Below, one piece after another: positions 5,921 to 11,823 of a DNA stretch of 11,823 nucleotides. The notes beneath the pieces are model-generated. The model was not told where the DNA came from. It saw nothing but the letters and a program-made list of their open reading frames with translations, and did no database searches. Made by a program: the position numbers and the translations under genes. Source of the DNA: DATHSN01 sp035464115 (lineage in GTDB: Bacteria; Actinomycetota; Acidimicrobiia; Acidimicrobiales; SKKL01); NCBI GenBank assembly GCA_035464115.1, contig DATHSN010000367.1:1-11823 (forward strand). The letters run 5' to 3'. The stretch's first letter is position 1; the number at the start of each line of letters is the position of its first letter.

Positions 5921-6814
5921 GTGACGACGTTCGAGCTGGGCCGGGTCGGGCTGTGGACGGGGGTGCTCGACGCCATGACGTCGAGCCAGGCCGGCGAGAC
6001 GGCGGCGCTCATCGAGGAGGTGGGGTTCCCCACGCTGTGGATCCCCGAGACGGTGGGCCGCGACCCGTTCGTGACCGCCACCCTGCTCCTCGAGCGCACC
6101 GAGCGGCTCAAGATCGCCACCGGCATCGCCAACATCTACGCCCGCGACGCGGTCACCATGGCCAACACCCAGCGCTCGCTCGAGGAGGCGTTCCCCGGGC
6201 GGTTCCTGCTCGGCATGGGGGTGAGCCACGCCCACCTCGTCGACCGGGTCCGCAAGCACGACTACTCCAAGCCGTACTCCTACATGGTCGACTACCTCAC
6301 CGACATGGACGGGTCGATCTTCCGGGCCATCGGCCCCACCGACCTCCCGCCCCGGGTGCTCGCCGCCCTCGGGCCCAAGATGCTCCGCCTCGCCGCCGAG
6401 CGGGCCGCCGGCGCCCACCCCTACTTCGTGCCGGTCGAGCACACCGCGTCGGCCCGCGAGACGATGGGTCCCGACGCGCTGCTCGCCCCCGAGCAGATGG
6501 TGGTGCTCGACGCGAACCCCGAGACGGCACGGGCCACGGCCCGCACCCACATGGCCGTGTACCTGAAGGCGCCGAACTACGTGAACAACCTCAAGCGCCT
6601 CGGGTTCAGCGACGACGACGTGGTCGACGGCGGCAGCGACCGCCTGGTCGACGCCATCGTGGCGTGGGGCGGCGTCGACGCCGCGGTCGACCGGGTGCGG
6701 TCCCACCACGAGGCGGGGGCCGACCACGTGTGCGTCCAGCTGCTGGTGCCCGGGTTCCCGACCCTCCCCGAGGACCAGCTGCGCGAGCTGGCGTCAGGCC
6801 TGCTCGGGAGCTGA
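5921..6814 (+). CDS. F420-dependent LLM-class oxidoreductase (resembles the MSMEG_4141/TIGR03620 group)
   Basis: A 297-residue luciferase-like TIM barrel. The N-terminus (G-R-V-G-L-W-T-G-V-L-D), then L-W-I-P-E-T-V-G-R-D-P-F, I-A-T-G-I-A-N-I-Y-A-R-D and F-L-L-G-M-G-V-S-H-A match, from memory, the actinobacterial F420-dependent group typified by MSMEG_4141. Members use reduced deazaflavin F420 or a related flavin for hydride transfer to an organic substrate in the cytoplasm; the substrates of this group are not known to me. GTG is taken as start because GAGGGGG (5907-5913) lies 7 bases before it, and the ATG at 5915 runs into a stop after two codons. It follows the SDR gene by 54 bp and overlaps the convergent DUF2207-like gene by 21 bp. 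F420 use implies the host makes F420, as many actinobacteria do. Confidence 0.88.
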   Translation: MTTFELGRVGLWTGVLDAMTSSQAGETAALIEEVGFPTLWIPETVGRDPFVTATLLLERTERLKIATGIANIYARDAVTMANTQRSLEEAFPGRFLLGMGVSHAHLVDRVRKHDYSKPYSYMVDYLTDMDGSIFRAIGPTDLPPRVLAALGPKMLRLAAERAAGAHPYFVPVEHTASARETMGPDALLAPEQMVVLDANPETARATARTHMAVYLKAPNYVNNLKRLGFSDDDVVDGGSDRLVDAIVAWGGVDAAVDRVRSHHEAGADHVCVQLLVPGFPTLPEDQLRELASGLLGS

Positions 6815-8725
6815 CCGGCCGGCGTCGTCGCCCGGCTCGTCGCCGGCCGCCTCGGTCGGCGGCGGGGGGGAGCCGGCGATGGCACCGAGGATCGAGCCGA
6901 GCAGCGGGTTCGACGCCACCCGCGGGTCGGCCATCACCTCGTCGAGGCGGCCCTGGCTCTCGGCCATCCGCTCGCGCAGGCTGACGCCGTCGTCGTCGGT
7001 CTGGTCGAGCACGGAGCGGCCCTGCTCGTCGGTCATCGCCTCGAGCCGGCTGAACGCGCCGGCGATCCCGCCGCTGGCCCCGAGCCGGTCGGTCACCGCC
7101 TGGGTGGTCCGATCGACCGCCTCGGCGGCGAGCGGGTGCAGCACCCCCGGCTCCGACGCCGCCGACGCCCGGGGCGGCGCGAGCGTCTCGATCGCCTTCA
7201 CGTAGCCCAGCCGGGGGGTCACCTGGGCTCGCACCCGCGCGCCCTGCTGGACCTGGTCGTGGATCGCCCGGGTCACCCGGAAGGCGCGCACGAGGTCGAC
7301 GTCGCCGGGGTCGATGGCCAGGTGGTAGCGGGTGGCGCGGTGCTGGTCGCGCCGCACCCCGGAGCTGTCGCGCTGGGAGTACCAGAGCCACTGGACGACC
7401 TTCGGGAGGCGGTGGCCCTCCTGGAAGGCCCGCCGCCGCACCACCTCGCCCTCGACGGTCCGCGATGCGAACAGGTCGGACACGCCGAGGAGGAACCGGA
7501 TGACGGCGATGATGAACGCGCCGGCGGCGAGGATCGCCACCACCAGCGCGGCCAGCCCGACGCCGCGGCGCTGGTCGGCGGTGAGCTGGTCGAGGATCTC
7601 GTCGGAGCCCGACACGGTGAGGGCCGCCACCGCGAGGAACCCGGTGACGACCGCCTGCACGAGACCACGGAAGGCCACCGAGAGGGGCTTGTCACCCCAG
7701 CTCGGTCGCGGGGCGCGGTAGCTCACCTTGATCCGGCGCCAGTGGCCCGAGGCGAGGCTCCAGGCGTGGCGGTCGTGCTCGGTCTCGAACGGCAGCTGGC
7801 GCTGCACGAGCGGCGCCAGGCCCATGGCGGTGGCGTGGGCCAGGTTGCGGTCCCAGATGGCGACCGCCGCTGCGGGCTGGTCGGCGAACTGGCCGCTCTC
7901 GCGGAAGTAGTCACGCACGCCGAGCCAGTGCGCCGCCGCCTCGCGCCCGGCGGGGGTGTCGGTCTGGGCGTCGGAGCGGGTGACGCCCTGGGCCACCCAC
8001 ACCAGCACCGCACCCAGGCCGATGGCCAGGCCCAGCAGGAGGTTGCCCACCGACCCCCAGCCGGTGGGATCGTCGATGCGGGGCACGGCGGACGCCGCCA
8101 GCCACGCCGGCGCCACCGCCAGCGCGACGGCGGCCCACAGCACCGCCAGGTGGCGCAGGTCCCACCGCCGGCGGCACAACCCCAGCTCGCGCCCGTGGGC
8201 GGTGACCTCGCGCACGAAGCCCCGGAACCAGCGCTGCGACACGCCCTCGGGGCCGAGGGTGAGCACCGGCGCGGGCACCACCCCGTCGGTCTGGTGGCGC
8301 TCGATGTGGCGCATCACCCGCTGCTCGTACGCCGTGAGGGCATCGTCGGGCTGGCGGGCGCGCAGGCGCAGGATCACCCGATCGCCGCCGACGCTCTCGA
8401 TGGTGAGCCAGCCGCGGGCGGCCAGGTCGACGACGGTGGCGGGCACGGCGTCGTCCTCCACCTCGAAGCCGCCGGTGAGCAGGTCGACGAGCGCGGGGGT
8501 CTCGGGTCGCAGCTCCATCGACTGGGGCCCGGGCCGCACCCGACCCGGTCCCGTCGTGGCCCGGAGCCAGGCGATGATGCCGGCCGCCACCACCGCGCAC
8601 ACGAGCACGGCGACGCCGACCGGCGTGCTGGTGTCGAGGACGTTCGTGGTGGTCTGCTGCGCGACGACGAACATGGCCAGGGACCCTACGCACACGACGA
8701 TCGCCCGCGCGTGCCCGACGCCCAT
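6794..8725 (-). CDS. DUF2207-like predicted membrane protein lacking the usual N-terminal domain
   Basis: A 643-residue protein from the ATG at 8725. Hydrophobic segments lie near residues 8-23, 35-54, 190-213, 226-246, 352-372 and 388-412. Between segments 2 and 3 is a winged-helix-like stretch (P-A-T-V-V-D-L-A-A-R-G-W-L-T-I, then Y-E-Q-R-V-M-R-H-I), and residues about 262-303 (A-A-H-W-L-G-V-R-D-Y-F, then W-D-R-N-L-A-H-A-T-A-M-G-L) match the cytoplasmic half of DUF2207 proteins. The large extracellular DUF2207 domain that normally precedes it is absent: only two hydrophobic segments are found there. The C-terminal 230 residues are soluble and polar, ending in a proline/acidic tail. The function of the family is unknown to me. 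An alternative ATG at 8794 adds 23 residues, has AGGA 8 bases upstream, and would overlap the divergent gene's start codon. The 3' end overlaps the LLM gene by 21 bp. Confidence 0.75.
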   Translation of the reverse strand: MGVGHARAIVVCVGSLAMFVVAQQTTTNVLDTSTPVGVAVLVCAVVAAGIIAWLRATTGPGRVRPGPQSMELRPETPALVDLLTGGFEVEDDAVPATVVDLAARGWLTIESVGGDRVILRLRARQPDDALTAYEQRVMRHIERHQTDGVVPAPVLTLGPEGVSQRWFRGFVREVTAHGRELGLCRRRWDLRHLAVLWAAVALAVAPAWLAASAVPRIDDPTGWGSVGNLLLGLAIGLGAVLVWVAQGVTRSDAQTDTPAGREAAAHWLGVRDYFRESGQFADQPAAAVAIWDRNLAHATAMGLAPLVQRQLPFETEHDRHAWSLASGHWRRIKVSYRAPRPSWGDKPLSVAFRGLVQAVVTGFLAVAALTVSGSDEILDQLTADQRRGVGLAALVVAILAAGAFIIAVIRFLLGVSDLFASRTVEGEVVRRRAFQEGHRLPKVVQWLWYSQRDSSGVRRDQHRATRYHLAIDPGDVDLVRAFRVTRAIHDQVQQGARVRAQVTPRLGYVKAIETLAPPRASAASEPGVLHPLAAEAVDRTTQAVTDRLGASGGIAGAFSRLEAMTDEQGRSVLDQTDDDGVSLRERMAESQGRLDEVMADPRVASNPLLGSILGAIAGSPPPPTEAAGDEPGDDAGRSAPEQA

Positions 8726-8749
8726 CACCTCGTTGCGCCGACGGTCGCG

Positions 8750-8767
8750 CTCTGCGAGCCTGCGGCC
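8750..8767 (+). promoter_or_regulatory. 18-bp upstream motif, copy 2 (shared with 4493-4510)
   Basis: CTCTGCGAGCCTGCGGCC matches the copy at 4493-4510 at 17 of 18 positions and stands at nearly the same distance from the start codon of its gene (43 versus 40 bases). If the minus-strand DUF2207-like gene starts at 8725, the motif lies in the 67-bp divergent intergenic gap, as copy 1 does. Confidence 0.45.
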
Positions 8768-8792
8768 CTGACCATCGGGGGGATCCGAGGAC

Positions 8793-10337
8793 ATGACCAC
8801 GTTCCTGCCGCGCGCCGGCACCACGCCGGACGCCGTCGCCGTCACGTCACCCGACGGAGACCGCACCTGGGGTGAGCTCGAGTCGGCCACCCGACGCTTC
8901 GCCAACGGGGTGGCGGCGCGGGGCCTGGGGCCCGGCGACCGCATCGCCACCCTCGCCCACAACCGGCCGGGCTACATCGAGGCGGTGCTCGGCAACCTGC
9001 GGGCCGGCACCCGCCACGTGCCGCTGAACTGGCACCTCACCGCTCCCGAGCTGGCGTACATCCTCGACGACAGCGAGAGCCGGCTGGTGATCACCGACCC
9101 CGACCACGCCGACGTGGCCCGGGCCGCGGCCGCCGAGGCCGGCGTCGACGACGTGCTGGTCATGGACGACTCCTTCGATGCGTGGCTCGCCGCCCAGCCC
9201 GACGACGAGCCCACCAACGAGGTGGCCGGGGCGTTCCTGATGTACACGTCGGGGACCACGGGCCGACAGAAGGGGGTGGTGCGCTCCGACCAGGGCGGGA
9301 GGGTCGACCGGGTCATGGAGCAGTACCGCCGGGTCGGCGCGGTGTGGGGGTTCACCGAGGGCGGGGTGCACCTGGTGGCCTGCCCGCTCTACCACGCCGC
9401 CCCGCCGGCCCAGGCCCTGTTCGCCCTCGCTCACGGCCAATCGCTCGTGCTGATGCCCCGCTTCGACGCCGAGACGGTGCTCGCCCTCGTCGAGCAGCAC
9501 CGGGTGACGACCACCCACCTGGTGCCCACCCAGATCATCCGGATGCTGCGCCTGCCCGACGAGGTGCGGGCGCGCTACGACACCAGCTCGCTCGTCGGGG
9601 TCTGGCACGGCGCGGCGCCGTGCCCGGAGTGGGCCAAGCGGGCCGCCATCGAGTGGTTGGGCCCGGTGGTCATCGAGTACTTCGGGTCGAGCGAGGGCAC
9701 CGGTCCGCTCATCGCCACCAGCGCCGACTGGCTCGCCCACCCGGGCACGGTGGGCCGGCCCGGACCCGGCCTCGAGGTCACCGCGGTGGCCGACGACGGC
9801 ACCACCCTGCCGCCCGGGGAGGTGGGCACGCTCTACTTCCGCAAGGCCGAGGGACCGCCCACCTACCACCGCGCCCCGGACAAGACCGCCGAGAGCAGGC
9901 TGCCCGACGGCCGGTTCACCGTCGGCGACGTCGGATGGGTCGACGCCGACGGGTTCGTCTTCCTCGCCGACCGCAAGGTCGACCTCATCATCTCGGGGGG
10001 CACGAACATCTACCCGTCGGAGACCGAGGCGGTGCTGTCGTCGCACCCCGACGTGGTCGACTGCGCGGTGTTCGGGGTGCCCGACGACGAGTGGGGCGAG
10101 CAGGTGAAGGCCGCCGTGCAGCTGGCGCCGGGGGCCGCCACCACACCCGACGACCTCATCGCCTTCTGTCGGGCGCACCTCGCCGGCTACAAGTGCCCCC
10201 GCTCGGTCGACCTGCACGACGAGCTGCCCCGGGAGGCCTCGGGCAAGCTCAAGAAGCGCCTGCTGCGCGACGCCTACTGGCCCGAGGGCCGCACGCCGGC
10301 CACCAGCGCGGCCCCGGCCGGGCCGGGCGCGCCGTGA
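8793..10337 (+). CDS. AMP-forming acyl-CoA synthetase
   Basis: A 514-residue adenylate-forming (ANL) enzyme that activates a carboxylic acid with ATP and CoA. The A3 phosphate loop is Y151-T-S-G-T-T-G-R-Q-K-G161, with Gln where most members have Pro. The A5 motif is Y296-F-G-S-S-E-G, A7/A8 is G378-D379-V-G-W, and the hinge runs through D393-R394-K to I-I-S-G-G-T-N-I-Y-P-S-E. The A10 catalytic lysine is Lys485 in E-A-S-G-K-L-K-K. All catalytic positions are present, so it should be active; medium/long-chain, aromatic or sterol-side-chain acids are possible, and sequence alone does not decide. GAGG lies 2 bases before the ATG. It is the first gene of an operon, overlapping the crotonase gene by 4 bp (GTGA), and has the shared 18-bp motif upstream. 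Confidence 0.92.
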   Translation: MTTFLPRAGTTPDAVAVTSPDGDRTWGELESATRRFANGVAARGLGPGDRIATLAHNRPGYIEAVLGNLRAGTRHVPLNWHLTAPELAYILDDSESRLVITDPDHADVARAAAAEAGVDDVLVMDDSFDAWLAAQPDDEPTNEVAGAFLMYTSGTTGRQKGVVRSDQGGRVDRVMEQYRRVGAVWGFTEGGVHLVACPLYHAAPPAQALFALAHGQSLVLMPRFDAETVLALVEQHRVTTTHLVPTQIIRMLRLPDEVRARYDTSSLVGVWHGAAPCPEWAKRAAIEWLGPVVIEYFGSSEGTGPLIATSADWLAHPGTVGRPGPGLEVTAVADDGTTLPPGEVGTLYFRKAEGPPTYHRAPDKTAESRLPDGRFTVGDVGWVDADGFVFLADRKVDLIISGGTNIYPSETEAVLSSHPDVVDCAVFGVPDDEWGEQVKAAVQLAPGAATTPDDLIAFCRAHLAGYKCPRSVDLHDELPREASGKLKKRLLRDAYWPEGRTPATSAAPAGPGAP

Positions 10338-11062
10338 GCGCCACCGCCACGGTGCGGGTCGACGCCGACGGCGGCGTCGCCCGCATCACCCTCGACCGGC
10401 CCGACCGGCGCAACGCCCTCACCGGACCGGTGGTCGACGAGCTCCTCGACGCGGTGCGCGCCACGCGCGACGACACCCGGGTGCTGCTGCTCGCCGGGGC
10501 CGGACGGCACCTGTGCGCGGGACTCGACCTCGACGCGTTCAACGTCGATCCGCCCCCGCCGTGGCGGGCCGGGTTCGCCGCCCGGTGGGCCGAGCTCCAC
10601 GTGGAGCTGTGGGCCGACCCCCGCCCCCTCGTCGTCGCCCACACCGGCGCTGCGGTCGGAGCCGGCTCGGCGTTGGTGTTCGCCGGCGACGTCGTGGTCA
10701 GCGGGCGGTCGGCGTTCGCTCACGTCGTGGAGGCGGCGTTCGGGATGCTGGCTCCGGTCAACATCGCCTGGTTGGTGGCCCGCCACACTCCAGCGGTCGC
10801 CGCCGAGCTGGCGCTGCTGGCCGAGCGAGTCGACGCCGACGGGCTCCTCGCCCGGCGCCTCGTCACCGAGGTGGTCGACGACGACGGGGTGCTGGCCCGA
10901 GCCGGGGAGCGGGCCGAGCGCCTGGCCGGCTTCCCCAGGGCCGCGGTCGCCGCCACCCGCGCCGCGGTGCGCGACCTGGCCGGCATCGACCTGGCCCGCC
11001 TGATCGCCGACGCCCAGCGCCACGCCGCCACCACCGGCGGGCCACCCCGGAGGGACCGATGA
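10334..11062 (+). CDS. Enoyl-CoA hydratase/isomerase (crotonase) family protein
   Basis: A 242-residue crotonase-fold protein, slightly shorter than the usual 255-260. It shows R-P-D-R-R-N-A-L-T (residues 22-30), the first oxyanion-hole segment C61-A-G-L-D-L, and the second, G105-A-A-V-G-A-G-S-A-L. Aligned with classical enoyl-CoA hydratase, the first catalytic Glu (rat Glu144 in G-G-C-E-L) is Ala113, while the second (Glu164) is kept as Glu133 in A-H-V-V-E. Loss of the first Glu is seen in isomerases and other crotonases, so hydration is doubtful and an enoyl-CoA isomerase or another CoA-ester reaction is possible. The GTG start overlaps the acyl-CoA synthetase stop (GTGA), and the end overlaps the acyl-CoA dehydrogenase start (ATGA). 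It should act in the cytoplasm in the same CoA-ester pathway. Confidence 0.88.
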   Translation: MSATATVRVDADGGVARITLDRPDRRNALTGPVVDELLDAVRATRDDTRVLLLAGAGRHLCAGLDLDAFNVDPPPPWRAGFAARWAELHVELWADPRPLVVAHTGAAVGAGSALVFAGDVVVSGRSAFAHVVEAAFGMLAPVNIAWLVARHTPAVAAELALLAERVDADGLLARRLVTEVVDDDGVLARAGERAERLAGFPRAAVAATRAAVRDLAGIDLARLIADAQRHAATTGGPPRRDR

Positions 11063-11823
11063 GCCCCGACCACGACGATCTGCGGGCGCGGATCCGCCGC
11101 TTCTTCGACGTCGAGCTGCCCCCGGTGCTCGACGGGGTGCAGGGCACCCTGCCCCGCGCCCGCGCCTGGCGGGCGGCGCTCGCCGACGCCGGGCTGGCCG
11201 GGCTCGGGTACCCGGTGGAGATGGGTGGGTCGGGCGGTGGCCCGGCCGAGGTGGCGCTCTGGCGCGAGGAGAGCCGGGGCCGGGTGCCGCGCGAGGACGC
11301 CGTGTTCGGCATCGGGGTGGGCATGGCCCTGCCGACCCTGCGCGACCAGGCACCCGAGCTGGCCCGGCGGTTCGTGCCGCCGGGGCTGCGGGGTGAGGAG
11401 ATCTGGTGCCAGCTCTACAGCGAGCCCGGTGCCGGAAGCGACCTCGCCTCACTCGCCACTCGGGCCGTGCGCGACGGTGACGAGTGGGTGGTCACCGGCC
11501 AGAAGGTGTGGACCTCGGGCGCCCACCACAGCCAGCTGGCGGTGCTGCTCGCCCGGACGAACCCCGACGCGCCCAAGCACCAGGGCATCACCATGTTCGT
11601 GCTGCCGATGGCGCAGGCGGGGGTCGACGTTCGGCCGCTGCGCCAGATGACCGGCGAGGTGGAGTTCAACGAGGTCTTCCTCGACGAGGCCCGCGTGCCC
11701 GCCGACTGGGTGGTCGGCGCGGTCGACGACGGCTGGCGCCTGGCGGTGGCGCTGCTCGCCCACGAGCGGGTGTCCACCGGCACCGCCTCGGTGGGTGGGA
11801 GCGACCGGGAGCGCACCAAGACC
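11059..11823 (+). CDS. Acyl-CoA dehydrogenase, N-terminal part (3' end outside window)
   Basis: The frame stays open to the last base; 255 residues are visible of a family usually near 380-400. The N-terminal helical domain (about 1-115) includes L-A-G-L-G-Y-P-V-E-M-G-G-S-G. The middle beta domain starts with the family signature W116-C-Q-L-Y-S-E-P-G-A-G-S-D-L-A-S-L, and G-Q-K-V-W-T-S-G-A-H-H follows near residue 146; both contact FAD and substrate. The C-terminal helical domain, with the catalytic Glu in most members, lies mostly beyond the window. The enzyme forms an alpha,beta double bond in an acyl-CoA and passes electrons to ETF. It is the third gene of the operon, coupled by ATGA to the crotonase gene. 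The family is certain; the chain-length or ring substrate is not. Confidence 0.92.
   Translation, partial: MSPDHDDLRARIRRFFDVELPPVLDGVQGTLPRARAWRAALADAGLAGLGYPVEMGGSGGGPAEVALWREESRGRVPREDAVFGIGVGMALPTLRDQAPELARRFVPPGLRGEEIWCQLYSEPGAGSDLASLATRAVRDGDEWVVTGQKVWTSGAHHSQLAVLLARTNPDAPKHQGITMFVLPMAQAGVDVRPLRQMTGEVEFNEVFLDEARVPADWVVGAVDDGWRLAVALLAHERVSTGTASVGGSDRERTKT

Noticed and set aside
5915..5923. ATG-ACG-TGA overlapping the LLM GTG start, as a minimal upstream ORF.
   Set aside because: Two codons long and directly overlapping the real start; probably chance, though it helps exclude the ATG as the LLM start.
4439..6727. A 762-codon minus-strand open frame opposite the CMD-like, SDR and LLM genes.
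   Set aside because: Biased composition without motifs, while three well-conserved enzyme families lie on the plus strand.
7136..8875. A 579-codon plus-strand open frame opposite the DUF2207-like gene.
   Set aside because: His/Asp/Gly/Arg-rich, no domain; the minus strand has regular membrane segments and family motifs.
9182..10333. An upstream extension of the crotonase frame inside the acyl-CoA synthetase gene.
   Set aside because: The extension is Arg/Pro/Gly-rich out-of-frame translation. The crotonase fold begins at the GTG at 10334, which makes a standard 4-bp coupling overlap.

Overview
The window is very GC-rich and densely coded. Neighbouring genes often overlap by 4 bp (ATGA or GTGA), GTG starts are used, and there is an F420-dependent luciferase-like oxidoreductase. 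Together with a VapBC pair and a lipid or CoA-ester catabolic gene set, this suggests a high-GC actinobacterium, possibly of the Acidimicrobiia type. The lineage is an inference; there is no rRNA or other marker gene here. No tRNA, rRNA, CRISPR array, insertion sequence or Rho-independent terminator was seen, and no gene-free stretch reaches 300 bases.

Left part (1-1681, all +): the 3' end of an RHS-repeat gene with a variable acidic C-terminal domain, a small single-domain PilZ (c-di-GMP receptor-like) protein, and a VapB/VapC-type toxin-antitoxin pair whose genes overlap by 8 bp. The vapB start codon lies where transcription from a candidate -10 box would begin, so the mRNA may be leaderless.

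Middle-left (1674-4411, all -): a polytopic membrane protein carrying an extracytoplasmic SGNH esterase/lipase-like domain, then, 47 bp downstream, a Cof-type HAD phosphatase. The HAD gene converges on vapC and overlaps it by 8 bp.

Middle-right (4533-6814, all +): a carboxymuconolactone decarboxylase-like protein, translationally coupled to a short-chain dehydrogenase, then an F420-dependent LLM oxidoreductase. The 121-bp gap between this block and the divergent membrane esterase gene holds a perfect 18-bp tandem duplication and a second 18-bp motif. That second motif recurs, with one mismatch and similar spacing to the start codon, upstream of the acyl-CoA synthetase gene 4.2 kb away.

Right part: a DUF2207-like membrane protein on the minus strand (6794-8725) overlaps the LLM gene tail to tail and diverges from a tightly coupled plus-strand operon. 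That operon is acyl-CoA synthetase, crotonase-family protein and acyl-CoA dehydrogenase (8793 to beyond the window end), which reads as activation, dehydrogenation and hydration or isomerisation of a carboxylic acid as its CoA ester. The SDR and LLM enzymes of the preceding block could act on the same compound. The shared upstream motif is the only sequence evidence linking the two blocks; the substrate cannot be read from the sequence. I see no strong case for a wholly new system; the most checkable leads are the shared motif, the tandem operator-like repeat, the fused membrane SGNH protein and the orphan RHS tail.
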